Counted from the stretch's first letter, positions 10,301 to 20,340 are shown. The stretch is DNA of 64,000 nt from Kitasatospora sp. MAA19 (GCF_029894125.1 NZ_JARXYZ010000004.1:1-64000), one strand, 5' to 3'. Program-made: numbers and translations. Notes: generated by a model not told the origin, from the sequence alone.

Positions 10301-10660
10301 CAGGGTGCGGGTGCGGTAGATCTCACCGGCGCCCGGGACCACCCGGTGGACGCCCTCGGCGAGCCGGTCGAGGGCTTCGTCGGCCTTGGTCCGCTGGGCG
10401 GCGCCGGCGTCGGCGGCCTCCCGGCGGACGGCCTCCGGGGAGCGCCGGGCCCGCCGGGCCCCGTCGGCCGCGCGCCGCCAGGCGGGGCCGGCCGGCTCGG
10501 TGGTGAGTTCGAGCAGGACGGAGGCCGTTCGGTCGGCCCGCGCCGGCTCCCTCGGGGGGCCGCCGGAGGCCGGGGGGGCGGCGAGCACCGCGGTCCCGGC
10601 CAGCAGGGCGAGGGTGAGGCCGATCCGGGTGACGGGTCGACGGACGGGTGGCAGGCGCAC
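7325..10660 (-). CDS. Secreted S8 family serine peptidase (subtilase) with PA insert
   Basis: Encodes 1111 residues from GTG 10660, chosen because a GGGAGAGGG ribosome site precedes it; a longer frame starts at 10699. Order of parts: signal peptide (VTRIGLTLALLAGTAVLAA), inhibitor-I9-like propeptide (about 45-150), subtilase core with Asp187 (IGIIDSGID), His263 (NGHGTHVAGT), oxyanion Asn381 and Ser611 (DGTSMATPHV), a PA-like insert between about 430 and 560, then a roughly 450-residue C-terminal region of Fn3-like/jelly-roll type ending in AHRGQVIALP. All catalytic residues are present, so it should be an active extracellular protease. It is monocistronic; the 275 nt upstream hold its promoter and no other gene I can support. 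Confidence 0.92.
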   Translation of the reverse strand: MRLPPVRRPVTRIGLTLALLAGTAVLAAPPASGGPPREPARADRTASVLLELTTEPAGPAWRRAADGARRARRSPEAVRREAADAGAAQRTKADEALDRLAEGVHRVVPGAGEIYRTRTLFTGLAVTAPAARLPALRALPGVRAVHPIVRKQRDNAYSVPLTGAPQVWAGATGDGNTGQGVRIGIIDSGIDYTHADFGGPGTEAAFRSVERGKPAPPALFPNAKVVGGKDLVGDDYNPDPSSPHHQPVPHPSDNPIDCDRNGHGTHVAGTAAGYGVTADGHPYAGPYRPGLDPASFKVGPGAAPGAQLYAIRVFGCDGSTDRLAQALDVAADPNGDGDLGDRLDVVNLSLGSRFGSSDDTDALAVDRLAALGTVVVAAAGNDGDVYGIGGSPGTAARAIAVAASVDPHSDADGLTVLAPADLAGVVPAHWSERYQGWSTTDVSGQLALPADQSDGCAAFSEADRQRLAGKIAVLAWRTRDTERPCNSGPRADHAADAGAIGALYAADTDHLAEISGNDRIPAALLAHADGERLRQAAAAGPVRIRLAAPGNPLHGSVSQNQPARTDTLTDFTSRGIGVPGVVKPDLAAPGETIWSALVASGSGGQREDGTSMATPHVTGLAALVRAAHPDWPVEQLKAALMNTAGDTWLGDDHGGPVYGPERTGAGRAQVDRAVHTPVVAYAAGEGAPEGSVGVSFGPVEIAGPTTLGRDIEVRNHADRPLRYRTGYAAATEQPGAGFEVTPAQVDVPAGGTARVHVTLAVPGELGRAPDPTIDTLQGGKARSYRGELSGRVLLTPVTDPALPQLRVPVLAAPRPVGDLTATAAARTTRDGTLVVLGGSAAPGNRPGLVTALTLGGEGTRWADCPPDGGAAVGPGAGIRPEDAADPAGPPQDVCVEHPGDRAANLRAAGAAASADLLYVGAQLWAPAATPVGLYGVRVSLDTDGDGTADVILEADRLRGSDVLVSRALDARTGAELDVQPLNGHWGDTDTGLLDSDVLVLPVRLSALPGIREGHSTVQYGVWTGTVSPGKPDPAEAYSTIGLRGTRPGLPLDVLHPAVDIRAGLGGPAAIATAVRPGTVLDVHRATGDTSRLLLLHHLNTAAHRGQVIALP

Positions 10661-10935
10661 TGGGCCCTCTCCCCCGGCAGGGGGGCTTGATCCGCACACC
10701 GTGTCGCTGACGCCCGCCCGCGCGAACGTCGATCACCCTTCCGGGGGCCCCAAATTAGGATGATCGCGCTGACGAGCGCGAGCAACTTCCCTCGGACGGC
10801 CGCCGGTTGCACTCGACGGAGTGACCCGGCGTCAGGCCGAGCGGCCTATTCGACGGATGAACGGCGGCGGCCGAGCACCGAGGGCCACGCGGGCGGCCGA
10901 ATGCCGGAGCGCACCCGGCCCCGGCGGCGGCCCCC

Positions 10936-11097
10936 TCAGTGGTGCCCGGTCGCACCGCCGTTGTCGCGGCGGTCCAGCGAGCGCTGCAGGGCGGCGGCCG
11001 CGAAGGGGGTCCGCTCGGCGGCCCGGCGGCGGCGCGGGGCACGGACGGGAGTGGCGGCGGAGGCGGGGGTGGCGTGGCGGTCTGCGATGGCGGGCAT
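10936..11097 (-). CDS. Small conserved-looking hypothetical protein, 53 residues
   Basis: Begins MPAIADRHATPASAATPVR and ends SLDRRDNGGATGHH, with a basic centre (RAPRRRRAAER). The ATG at 11097 has an excellent AAGGAG six bases upstream, and the high GC3 continues to the stop, so I consider it real although short. There is no signal peptide or membrane segment and no domain I recognise. A 20-bp inverted repeat lies about 225 nt upstream at the likely promoter. Low-complexity, Ala/Arg/Pro-rich composition suggests a disordered N-terminus and a short C-terminal helix. Function unknown. Confidence 0.65.
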   Translation of the reverse strand: MPAIADRHATPASAATPVRAPRRRRAAERTPFAAAALQRSLDRRDNGGATGHH

Positions 11098-11321
11098 ACC
11101 GGGCTCCTTGGGGGCGACGCGTGCACCGGGCACGCGGAGAGTGGGGAGGTCAAGGGGTGTCGCGCGCAGGGCGTCGCACACGGGCGACGGGAGAGGGCCC
11201 GGGGCAGGGGTCACCTGCCGATGAGGGCGCACGCGCACACGGGCCGCACGCCCTGGCTGCAGGGGCGGCACACCGTATGGCCCTTCCACGGTACGGCCGG
11301 GCCCGGGCCGTGTCTGCACGA

Positions 11322-11341
11322 ATACTTGGATTTCCTAGTAT
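11322..11341. promoter_or_regulatory. 20-bp inverted repeat, possible operator
   Basis: The sequence ATACTTGGATTTCCTAGTAT is symmetric at 8 of 10 pairs and is AT-rich within a very GC-rich region. It sits between the serA terminator and the small gene at 10936-11097, at the expected promoter of that gene, and includes possible -10 elements (TAGGAA, AAGTAT) on the minus strand. The binding factor is unknown. Confidence 0.5.
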
Positions 11342-11371
11342 CTGAGACGGTCACCACCCGGAGGAACGCAA

Positions 11372-11410
11372 CGGGGCCCGGACCGCCGGCGAACGGCGGT
11401 CCGGGCCCCG
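11372..11410 (-). terminator. serA terminator
   Basis: A perfect 16-bp stem (11372-11387 with 11395-11410) with a 7-nt loop immediately after the serA stop. Confidence 0.9.
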
Positions 11411-11424
11411 GGGGGCGTCCGGGC

Positions 11425-13008
11425 TCAGGCGCCCAGGTCGACCGAGCGGGCGAAGCGGGCGCCGATCTCGGCGGCGATCGCCGACAGCACGTCCTGCGGG
11501 ATCTGGCTGTCCACGGTGATGGAGGCGAGCGCGCCGCTGCCGTCCCGGGCGACCTGCATGCCGGCGATGTTGATGCCGGCGTCGCCGAGGTGGCGGCCGA
11601 GCACGCCGACCACGCCGGGGCGGTCCTCGTACTTGAAGAAGGCCATGTGGTCGGTGAGCGCCACGTCCACGTCGAAGGCGTCCACGCCGACGATCTTCTG
11701 GGTCTGCTTCGGGCCGGCCAGGGTGCCGGAGATGGAGATCTCCTCGCCGTCCGCGAGCGTGCCGCGGACGGTGATCACGTTGCGGTGCTCGGCGCTCTCG
11801 CTGGAGGTGGTCAGGCGCACCTCGACGCCGCGCTCCTGGGCGAACAGCGGGGCGTTGACGTAGGACACCGTCTCCGCCACCACGTCCTCGAACACGCCCT
11901 TCAGCGCGGACAGTTCGAGCACCTTCACGTCGTGCTGGGTGATCTCGCCGCGGACCTCGACGTCGAGCCGGACGGCCACCTCACCGGCCAGCGCGGTGAA
12001 GATCCGGCCGAGCTTCTCGGCCAGCGGCAGACCCGGACGGACGTCCTCGGCGATCACGCCGCCCTGGACGTTGACGGCGTCCGGTACCAGCTCGCCGGCC
12101 AGCGCGAGGCGCACCGAGCGGGCGACCGAGATGCCGGCCTTCTCCTGCGCCTCGTCGGTGGAGGCGCCCAGGTGCGGGGTGGCGACCACGTTGTCGAAGG
12201 CGAACAGCGGGGAGTCGGTGCACGGCTCCTTGGCGTACACGTCCAGGCCGGCGCCGGCCACCCGGCCGTCGCGCAGGGCGCCGGCGAGCGCCTCCTCGTC
12301 CACGATGCCGCCGCGGGCGGCGTTGACGATGCGCACGCTCGGCTTGACCTTGTGCAGCGCCTCGTCGCCGATCAGGCCGATGGTCTCGGGGGTCTTGGGG
12401 AGGTGGACGGTGATGAAGTCCGAGACCTCCAGCAGCTCCTCCAGGGTGACCAGCTTGACGCCCATCTGGGCGGCGCGGGCGGCCTGGATGTAGGGGTCGT
12501 ACGCGACGATCTTCATGCCGAACGCGGACATCCGCTGGGCGACCAGGACACCGATCCGGCCGAGGCCGACGACGCCGAGGACCTTCTCGCTCAGCTCGAC
12601 GCCGGTGTACTTGTTGCGCTTCCACTCGCCCTGCTTGAGCGCGGTGTTGGCCGGCGCGATGTTGCGGGCGACGGAGATCAGCAGGCCGCAGGCGAGTTCG
12701 GCGGCGGTGACGATGTTGGAGGTCGGCGCGTTGACGACCATCACGCCGGCCTTGGTGGCGGCGGCGACGTCCACGTTGTCCAGGCCGACGCCGGCCCGGG
12801 CGACCACCTTGAGCTTGCGGGCGGCGGCCAGCGCCTCCGCGTCGACCTTGGTGGCGGAGCGGATCAAGATCGCGTCGACGTCGGCGATCGCGGTGAGCAG
12901 CTCGGTGCGGTCGGCACCGTTGCAGTGGCGGATCTCGAAGTCGGGGCCGAGGGCGTCGACGGTGGCGGGCGACAGCTCTTCGGCGATCAGAACGACGGAT
13001 TTGCTCAC
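11425..13008 (-). CDS. serA: D-3-phosphoglycerate dehydrogenase
   Basis: 527 residues from GTG 13008, the normal length of the long actinobacterial SerA with an intervening ASB domain and a C-terminal ACT domain. Catalyses the first step of serine synthesis from 3-phosphoglycerate. Visible: substrate domain start SKSVVLIAEEL, NAD-binding GLGRIG, NAARGGIVDEEAL, and the catalytic-His segment ATPHLGASTDEAQ; the ACT region (MAFFKYEDRPGVVGVLG) is probably where serine binds for feedback inhibition. An AAGGAC site precedes the GTG. It lies downstream of ilvC but is separated by a strong terminator, so it has its own promoter in 13009-13150. Confidence 0.94.
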   Translation of the reverse strand: MSKSVVLIAEELSPATVDALGPDFEIRHCNGADRTELLTAIADVDAILIRSATKVDAEALAAARKLKVVARAGVGLDNVDVAAATKAGVMVVNAPTSNIVTAAELACGLLISVARNIAPANTALKQGEWKRNKYTGVELSEKVLGVVGLGRIGVLVAQRMSAFGMKIVAYDPYIQAARAAQMGVKLVTLEELLEVSDFITVHLPKTPETIGLIGDEALHKVKPSVRIVNAARGGIVDEEALAGALRDGRVAGAGLDVYAKEPCTDSPLFAFDNVVATPHLGASTDEAQEKAGISVARSVRLALAGELVPDAVNVQGGVIAEDVRPGLPLAEKLGRIFTALAGEVAVRLDVEVRGEITQHDVKVLELSALKGVFEDVVAETVSYVNAPLFAQERGVEVRLTTSSESAEHRNVITVRGTLADGEEISISGTLAGPKQTQKIVGVDAFDVDVALTDHMAFFKYEDRPGVVGVLGRHLGDAGINIAGMQVARDGSGALASITVDSQIPQDVLSAIAAEIGARFARSVDLGA

Positions 13009-13150
13009 GACAGTGTTGTCCTTAACTGTCCGGTTCCCCCGGCACGTAGGTGGCGTGGAAGGGCGAGGGAAGGTGGCATGCCGCGTAGGTAGACGCACGA
13101 CGCTGTGGGCCTGACGCGCACTCGGAAGTGTATCGACGGGCTGGTTACCA

Positions 13151-13191
13151 GGCTGCTCCCGTCCGGCGAAATCACCCGGACGGGAGCAGCC
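13151..13191 (-). terminator. Terminator of the ilvB-ilvN-ilvC operon
   Basis: A perfect 16-bp stem (13151-13166 with 13176-13191) with a 9-nt loop, 46 nt downstream of the ilvC stop. Confidence 0.9.
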
Positions 13192-13237
13192 TACTTGTAC
13201 AAGGACGTGACAAAACCGGGCCGGGCCCGAGGCCGGT

Positions 13238-14317
<1,080 letters not shown>

Positions 14318-14350
14318 TCAGGGGGTGAGACGGTCGGAGTCTCGGGGCTG

Positions 14351-14875
14351 TCAGGCGCTGCGGTCGAGGGCGCGCAGCGAGCGGTCCGTGATCGAACGGG
14401 CGCCGCGCCCGATGGCGACCAGGCCGGACTGGACCAACTCCTTGATGCCGTAAGGCTCCAGCATCCGGAGCATGGCCTCCAGCTTGTCCGAGCTGCCGGT
14501 GGCCTCGATGGTCACCGCGTCGGGCGACACGTCGACGGTCTTGGCACGGAACAGCTGGACGATCTCGACGATCTGCGACCGGGTCTCGTTGTCGGCGCGG
14601 ACCTTCACCAGGACCAGTTCCCGCTGGATCGCAGCGGACTGGTCGAGTTCGACGATCTTTATCACGTTCACGAGCTTGTTGAGCTGCTTGGTGACCTGTT
14701 CCAGCGGGAGGTCCTCGACGTTGACCACGATGGTCATCCGGGACACGTCCGGATGCTCGGTCGGGCCGACGGCGAGGGAGTCGATGTTGAAGCCCCGACG
14801 GGAGAACAGCGCGGCGATGCGGGCGAGCACGCCGGGCTTGTTCTCGACCAGGACGGAGAGGGTGTGCTTGGACAT
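14351..14875 (-). CDS. ilvN: Acetolactate synthase small (regulatory) subunit
   Basis: 174 residues. The N-terminal ACT domain begins MSKHTLSVLVENKPGVLARI and continues to about residue 75, followed by the ALS_ss C-terminal domain. It binds IlvB, raises its activity and confers feedback inhibition by valine. The full length rules out the short IlvM/IlvH fragments. It lies 69 nt after ilvB in the same transcript and is controlled by the ilvB leader. Confidence 0.94.
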   Translation of the reverse strand: MSKHTLSVLVENKPGVLARIAALFSRRGFNIDSLAVGPTEHPDVSRMTIVVNVEDLPLEQVTKQLNKLVNVIKIVELDQSAAIQRELVLVKVRADNETRSQIVEIVQLFRAKTVDVSPDAVTIEATGSSDKLEAMLRMLEPYGIKELVQSGLVAIGRGARSITDRSLRALDRSA

Positions 14876-14944
14876 GGGGTTCCTCAGTCACATGAGGGGC
14901 CCGGCGTAGCCGGCCGTAAGAAGGGTGGCGGTGGGCGGGGGGCC

Positions 14945-16798
14945 TCAGTCGAGGTCGTCGCCGAAGTCGGGGCGGACGCCCTTGGCGAACTGGATCTCGT
15001 CGTTGCTGGTGCCGGCGGCGACCATCGGCCAGACCATGGCGTCCTGGTGGACGATGAAGTCGATGACGACCGGGCGGTCGTTGATCTCCATCGCCTGCTT
15101 GATGACGGCGTCGAGGTCCTCGGGGCGCTCGCAGCGCAGGCCGACGCAGCCCATCGCCTCGGACAGCAGGACGAAGTCGGGGATCCGGGTGCCCTGGGCC
15201 GGCGGCGCGATGCCGTCGTGGTCGGGGCCGGCGTGCAGCACGGTGTTGGAGTAGCGCTGGTTGTAGAACAGCGTCTGCCACTGGCGGACCATGCCGAGCG
15301 AGCCGTTGTTGATGACCGCGACCTTGATCGGGATGTCGTTCAGGGCGCAGGTGACCAGCTCCTGGTTGGTCATCTGGAAGCAGCCGTCACCGTCGATCGC
15401 CCACACCACGGTGTCCGGGCGGCCGGCCTTGGCGCCCATCGCGGCCGGGACGGCGTAGCCCATGGTGCCCGCGCCGCCCGAGTTGAGCCAGGTGCCCGGC
15501 TTCTCGAACTGGATGAACTGCGAGCTCCACATCTGGTGCTGGCCGACGCCCGCGGCGTAGACCGCCTCCGGGCCGACCAGCCGGCCGATCCGCTCGATGA
15601 CCTGCTGCGGGGACAGCTGGCCGCCGGGGGCCGGCTCGTAGCCCAGCGGGTAGGTCCGCTTCCACTCGTCGAGCTTCTCCCACCACTCCGCGTAGTCGCT
15701 CTTGTGGCCGGCGTCGAACTCGGCCTGGACGGCCACGATCAGGTCGGCCAGCACCTCGCGGGCGTCACCGACGATCGGCACGTCGGCGGGGCGGTTCTTG
15801 CCGATCTCGGCCGGGTCGATGTCCGCGTGGACGACCTTGGCGTACGGGGCGAAGCTGTCCAGCTTGCCGGTGACGCGGTCGTCGAAGCGGGCGCCGAGGG
15901 TGAACAGCAGGTCGGCCTTCTGCAGCGCGGTGACCGCCGGGACGGTGCCGTGCATGCCGGGCATGCCCAGGTGCTGCGGGTGGCTGTCGGGAAAGGCGCC
16001 GAGCGCCATCAGGGTGGTGACCACGGGGGCGCCGGTCAGCTCGGCGAGGATCCGCAGCTCGGCCGTGGCCTGAGCCTTGATCACGCCGCCGCCGACGTAC
16101 AGCACCGGGCGCTTGGCGCCCACCAGCAGCTTCGCGGCCTCGCGGATCTGCTTGGCGTGCGGCTTGGTGACCGGGCGGTAGCCGGGCAGCGAGGTCTCGA
16201 CCGGCCAGCGGAAGGTGGTGGTGGCCTGCAGGGCGTCCTTGGCGATGTCGACCAGGACCGGGCCGGGGCGGCCGGTGGCGGCGATGTGGAACGCCTCGGC
16301 GATCACCCGGGGGATCTCGGCCGGGTCGGTGACCAGGTAGTTGTGCTTGGTGATCGGCATCGTGATGCCGCAGATGTCCGCCTCCTGGAAGGCGTCGGTG
16401 CCGATCGCCTTGGAGGAGACCTGACCGGTGATCGCGACGATCGGCACCGAGTCCATGTAGGCGTCGGCGATCGGGGTCACCAGGTTGGTCGCGCCCGGTC
16501 CGGAGGTGGCCATGCAGACCCCGACCCGGCCGGTGGCCTGGGCGTAGCCGGTGGCGGCGTGGCCGGCGCCCTGCTCGTGCCGGACCAGGATGTGGCGCAC
16601 CTTGGACGAATCCATCAGCGGGTCGTACGCGGGAAGGATGGCCCCGCCCGGGATGCCGAAGACGGTGTCCGCGCCTACGGCCTCCAGGGAGCGGATGAGC
16701 GACTGGGCGCCGGTCATGGTTTCGACGACGTGCTGGGGAGCGGGAGCGTGTGCGGCCGGGGTGTCCCCGCGGCGGGGGGATGCGGCGTGCTCAGTCAT
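14945..16798 (-). CDS. ilvB: Acetolactate synthase large (catalytic) subunit
   Basis: 617 residues; a ThDP- and FAD-dependent enzyme that makes acetolactate or 2-aceto-2-hydroxybutyrate. Landmarks: catalytic Glu75 in [34 protein letters not shown], and the C-terminal ThDP motif starting [12 protein letters not shown] and ending VINN. The first 30 residues are a low-complexity extension rich in Ala and Pro, common in Streptomyces. Start ATG 16798 gives the usual length. It is the first gene of ilvB-ilvN-ilvC, and a leader peptide and terminator about 180-300 nt upstream indicate control by attenuation. Confidence 0.95.
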   Translation of the reverse strand: MTEHAASPRRGDTPAAHAPAPQHVVETMTGAQSLIRSLEAVGADTVFGIPGGAILPAYDPLMDSSKVRHILVRHEQGAGHAATGYAQATGRVGVCMATSGPGATNLVTPIADAYMDSVPIVAITGQVSSKAIGTDAFQEADICGITMPITKHNYLVTDPAEIPRVIAEAFHIAATGRPGPVLVDIAKDALQATTTFRWPVETSLPGYRPVTKPHAKQIREAAKLLVGAKRPVLYVGGGVIKAQATAELRILAELTGAPVVTTLMALGAFPDSHPQHLGMPGMHGTVPAVTALQKADLLFTLGARFDDRVTGKLDSFAPYAKVVHADIDPAEIGKNRPADVPIVGDAREVLADLIVAVQAEFDAGHKSDYAEWWEKLDEWKRTYPLGYEPAPGGQLSPQQVIERIGRLVGPEAVYAAGVGQHQMWSSQFIQFEKPGTWLNSGGAGTMGYAVPAAMGAKAGRPDTVVWAIDGDGCFQMTNQELVTCALNDIPIKVAVINNGSLGMVRQWQTLFYNQRYSNTVLHAGPDHDGIAPPAQGTRIPDFVLLSEAMGCVGLRCERPEDLDAVIKQAMEINDRPVVIDFIVHQDAMVWPMVAAGTSNDEIQFAKGVRPDFGDDLD

Positions 16799-16980
16799 CT
16801 GCCTGTCTCTTCTCGGATTTTGCCGGCCCGGTGGTTGCGGGCCCCGTGGTGCGAGGGGGGTCCCGGTTTCGGGCCGATCGCCGGCTCTGCCTCAATCGTC
16901 CCGCTTCCTCCCCGCGAGTCGGGGCGGATCGGGCGGTCGGGGCCAGGGGTCTTGCGGTGGTGGAACAGCGTCAGTGCAAC

Positions 16981-17014
16981 AAAAAACCCCTCGTGCCAAG
17001 GGCATGCGAGGGGT
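16981..17014 (-). terminator. ilvB attenuator terminator
   Basis: Minus-strand stem ACCCCTCGCATGCC with GGCACGAGGGGT (2-nt bulge, 16986-17014) is followed by TTTTTTGT. It lies between the leader peptide ORF and ilvB. Confidence 0.85.
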
Positions 17015-17053
17015 GGCGCGTCGGTCTGTCACAAGCGGGGCGTGTGAGCCCGC

Positions 17054-17095
17054 TCAGCCGACGCGCCCGCCAAGTACGAGAATTCGGGTGCGCAT
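17054..17095 (-). CDS. ilv leader peptide MRTRILVLGGRVG
   Basis: A 13-codon ORF (ATG 17095, TGA 17054-17056) containing Ile-Leu-Val-Leu in a row, so translation would report the supply of all three branched-chain aminoacyl-tRNAs. It lies 40 nt upstream of a U-tract terminator and about 255 nt upstream of ilvB. Leader peptides with terminators in front of ilvB have been predicted before in Streptomyces, Mycobacterium and Corynebacterium. A purine run GGAGGGT lies 10 nt or so upstream. Confidence 0.88.
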   Translation of the reverse strand: MRTRILVLGGRVG

Positions 17096-17128
17096 GGCAA
17101 CGACCCTCCTCCTGACCGGGGGCACGTG

Positions 17129-20100
17129 TCAAGCAGGTGGGATGACCGTCTCGCCATGCGGACCTGGTCCTGGACCGGTCGCCGCGCGGTGTTCGGGCAG
17201 GTCGGGGGCACCGTGGTGATGTACGACACGCCCCCCGCCGCCCTCCCCGCAGCCACCCGTCCGGGTCTCTGCGGCGAGGTACGCGCGCCGGGCCGAGACC
17301 GAGCCGAGCGGCCTCGGCAGCGGGTAGCCGCGGCGCACCAGCGCCCGGCGCAGCCGGGTCTCGTCCAGCGGCGGCGCGAAGGCCGAACCCTGGCCCTGGC
17401 GGCAGCCCAGCTCCTGGAGCGCGGCCACCTGGCGGGGCAGGTCCACCCCCTCGGCGGCGGTGACCAGACCGAGGTCGCGGCCGAGCCGCAGGGCGTGCCC
17501 GGCGAGCGTGCGGCTGAGGGCGGACTCCCCGAGGTCCTGCACCAGCGTGCGGTCCAGCTTGAGCCCGTCGAGGGGCAGCCGGGCCAGCTCGCCGAGCGAA
17601 CCGCTGCCGGCGCCGTAGCCGGCCAGCACGGTGGTGACCCCGAGCCGGCGCAACGCGGCCAGCCGGCGGCCGAGTTCGTCGGCAAGCGAGTCCGGACCCA
17701 TCCGGGCCACCTCGATCACCAGCTCGCCGGCCGGCAGCCGGCTGTCGCGCAGCGCCGCGGCCACCGTCTCGTACAGGCCGGGCGTGCAGAGCCGCTCGGT
17801 GGAGAGCCGGACCGAGACCGGGACGGGAGCGGGGGCCGTGCGGTTGCGGCCGGACTGACCGCGCCGGGCGGCGGCGGCCGTCACCGCCTCCTGGATCAGC
17901 CAGCGGGAGAACCGGGTGGCCGCGTCGCCGTGCTCGGCCGAGCGCAGGAACTCGGCCGGGGTGAGCAGCAGGTCGCCCGCCGAGCGCCAGCGGGCCTGCG
18001 CCTCGACGCCGGTCACCGCGCCGCTGCCGAGGTCCACCACGGGCTGGTGGAGCAGGGTGAAGCCGCCCTCCCGGACGGCGATCCGCAGCCGTTCCTCCAG
18101 TTCGGTGCGGCGCTCCAGGTCGGCCCGCATCGCCGGGGTGTAGAGCACCACCCGGCCCTTGCCCTCGGACTTGGCCCGGTACATCGCGAGATCGGCGTTG
18201 CGCATCAGCTCGTCGGTGGCCGCCCGCGGGTCGGCGGCCGGGCCGCGTTCGGGGGTGCCGAAGGCGATGCCGATGCTGGCGGCGACGCCGAGTTCGGCGC
18301 CGCCGATCCAGTACGGCTCGGAGAGCGCGATCCGCAGCCGCTCGGCGAGTTCCTGGACCTGGAGCCGGCCGAGCGGGCCGCAGACCAGTGCGGCGAACTC
18401 GTCGCCGCCGAACCGGGCGACGGTGTCCCCGCAGCGGACGGCGCCCTGGAGCCGACGGGCGGCCTGCACCAGCAGTTCGTCGCCGACCTGGTGGCCGGCG
18501 GTGTCGTTGACCGCCTTGAAGCCGTCCAGGTCGAGGAAGAGCACCGCGACCCCGGCGCCGGCCTCGCCCTGCTGGCCACGGGCGCCGAGGGCGGCCCACA
18601 GCCGCTGGGCGAACAGCGCCCGGTTGGGCAGGTCGGTGAGCGGGTCGTGGAAGGCGTTGTGCTGCAACTGGGCCTGGAGTATCACCCGTTCGGTGACGTC
18701 CCGGCTGTTGAGGAGCAGCCCGTCGCGGTGCCGGCTGACCGTCGACTCGACGTGCAGCCACTCGCCGCCGCCGGAGCTGATCCGGCACTCCACCCGGGCG
18801 GACGGTTCGGCGGCACCCGGGGAGCGGTGGGCGGTGAGCCGGACCCTCGCCAGGTAGCGGCGGACCTCGGCGAGCACCCGGTCCACGTCCTCGGGGTGGA
18901 CCAGATCCAGCAGGTTGCCGCCGACCAGTTCCTCCGGGTCCCGCCCGTAGACGCCGAGCGCGGCCGGGGAGACGTAGGAGAGCACGCCGTTGGCGCCGGC
19001 GATCATGATGACGTCGCTGGAGCCCTGCACCAGGGAGCGGAAGTGCGCCTCCTTGTGGGCGAGTTCCTGGGCGAGCGACAGGTTGTCCAGCAGCATCACA
19101 CCCTGGCGCAGGATGAGCGCCAGGCCGACGGTGCAGGCGGCCGCGGCCACCACCCGGTCCAACTCCCGCCCGCCCAGCGCGTTGTAGAGGATTCCGGCGG
19201 TGCACACCGCGGCGGCCGCGTACGGGGTGAGCGCGCTGAAGGTGGTGGCGACCCGGCGGCGCGGCAGGCCGCCGACCGAGGGGTGCTCGCGCAGCGGGCG
19301 GCGCCAGCGCGGCGACCAGGGCGCCCAGGCCAGCAGCAGGCTGCCGGAGAACCAGCCGGCGTCCAGCAGTTCGCCCGAGTGGTAGTCGCTGCGCAGCTCC
19401 GGGGAGGTGAACAGGGCGTCGCACAGGACGGTGACGGCGAGCGCGACCATCGCGGTGTGCACGGCGGCCCGGTTGCCGTCCCGACCACCGAAACGCAGTC
19501 CGACCACCAGGCTGACCAGCAGGATGTCCAGCACCGGGTAGGCCAGGTTGAGGGCCAGGCGCAGCGGCGAGCCGTCCTCGCCGGCGGCGATCCGGCCGAG
19601 TGCCAGGCTCCAGCTGAGGGTGAACAGCGAGCCGGCGATCAGCCAGCCGTCGAGCAGCAGGCAGAGCCAGCCGGCGGCGGAGCGCGGGCGCTGGGCGAGC
19701 ACCAGGACACCGGTGATGGCGAGCGGGGAGAACAGCAGGAAGGCGTACTCGGCGAGCGAGTCCTGCGGCAACGGGGTGCGGGCGACGAGTTCGTACCAGC
19801 CCCAGGTGCCGTTGCCGAAGGCCACCACGAGCGAGGAGAGGCCGAACAGCAGCCACGCCGTTCGGGCGTGCCCGCCGACCGTGCAGCCGTACACCAGGCA
19901 GGACAGTGCGGCCGCGAGGGCCGCCGCGGCCAGGCCGAAGTCGCCCATGAAGATGGAGAGTTGTGGCGATCCCCAGCCGGTGGAGGCGCCCAGGGCGTAG
20001 GCCAGACAGAGTGCGCCCAGGACGAGGCCGGGCAGGGCGCGGCTCCCCCGGAGCCGGCGCAGCGGGCCGCGCCGGTCGGGTGCGGACACGCCGGGAACGG

Positions 20101-20164
20101 ACGGGTCGGCGGGCGGCACGCCCGGCCGTCCGGCACCGGGCCGCACCGTATCGGTGGAGCTCAC
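17129..20164 (-). CDS. Membrane-bound PAS-GGDEF-EAL protein with degenerate EAL domain
   Basis: 1011 residues. Eight to ten membrane segments lie between about 45 and 360, then a PAS domain (375-495), a GGDEF domain with an intact GGDEF at 586-590 preceded by DLDGFKAVND, and an EAL-like domain from about 690. The EAL signature is EAQ at 721-723 (VEAQARW). The usual metal-binding Asn motif is replaced by VRLSTERL, and the DDFG-like segment reads AGYGAGSG. So it may make c-di-GMP but probably cannot degrade it. c-di-GMP controls development through BldD in Streptomyces. It is one of the conserved Streptomyces GGDEF-EAL proteins, but I do not assign a cdg letter. The ilvB leader begins 33 nt downstream. 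Confidence 0.88.
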   Translation of the reverse strand: MSSTDTVRPGAGRPGVPPADPSVPGVSAPDRRGPLRRLRGSRALPGLVLGALCLAYALGASTGWGSPQLSIFMGDFGLAAAALAAALSCLVYGCTVGGHARTAWLLFGLSSLVVAFGNGTWGWYELVARTPLPQDSLAEYAFLLFSPLAITGVLVLAQRPRSAAGWLCLLLDGWLIAGSLFTLSWSLALGRIAAGEDGSPLRLALNLAYPVLDILLVSLVVGLRFGGRDGNRAAVHTAMVALAVTVLCDALFTSPELRSDYHSGELLDAGWFSGSLLLAWAPWSPRWRRPLREHPSVGGLPRRRVATTFSALTPYAAAAVCTAGILYNALGGRELDRVVAAAACTVGLALILRQGVMLLDNLSLAQELAHKEAHFRSLVQGSSDVIMIAGANGVLSYVSPAALGVYGRDPEELVGGNLLDLVHPEDVDRVLAEVRRYLARVRLTAHRSPGAAEPSARVECRISSGGGEWLHVESTVSRHRDGLLLNSRDVTERVILQAQLQHNAFHDPLTDLPNRALFAQRLWAALGARGQQGEAGAGVAVLFLDLDGFKAVNDTAGHQVGDELLVQAARRLQGAVRCGDTVARFGGDEFAALVCGPLGRLQVQELAERLRIALSEPYWIGGAELGVAASIGIAFGTPERGPAADPRAATDELMRNADLAMYRAKSEGKGRVVLYTPAMRADLERRTELEERLRIAVREGGFTLLHQPVVDLGSGAVTGVEAQARWRSAGDLLLTPAEFLRSAEHGDAATRFSRWLIQEAVTAAAARRGQSGRNRTAPAPVPVSVRLSTERLCTPGLYETVAAALRDSRLPAGELVIEVARMGPDSLADELGRRLAALRRLGVTTVLAGYGAGSGSLGELARLPLDGLKLDRTLVQDLGESALSRTLAGHALRLGRDLGLVTAAEGVDLPRQVAALQELGCRQGQGSAFAPPLDETRLRRALVRRGYPLPRPLGSVSARRAYLAAETRTGGCGEGGGGRVVHHHGAPDLPEHRAATGPGPGPHGETVIPPA

Positions 20165-20340
20165 TCGACCTCTCCCCCTCCGACCCGAGGCCCGGCGCCC
20201 CGGCCACGGGCCGCCGGCCGCGCATCCCTTGGCCGTACGCGGTGGCCTGGCGCCCCGTCAGGACGGCGGCCCAGGGGGTGGGCGGCCTTCCGGTCGCCGC
20301 ACCGCACCGATGTTCCCGATCGGGACCCTACACCAAATCC

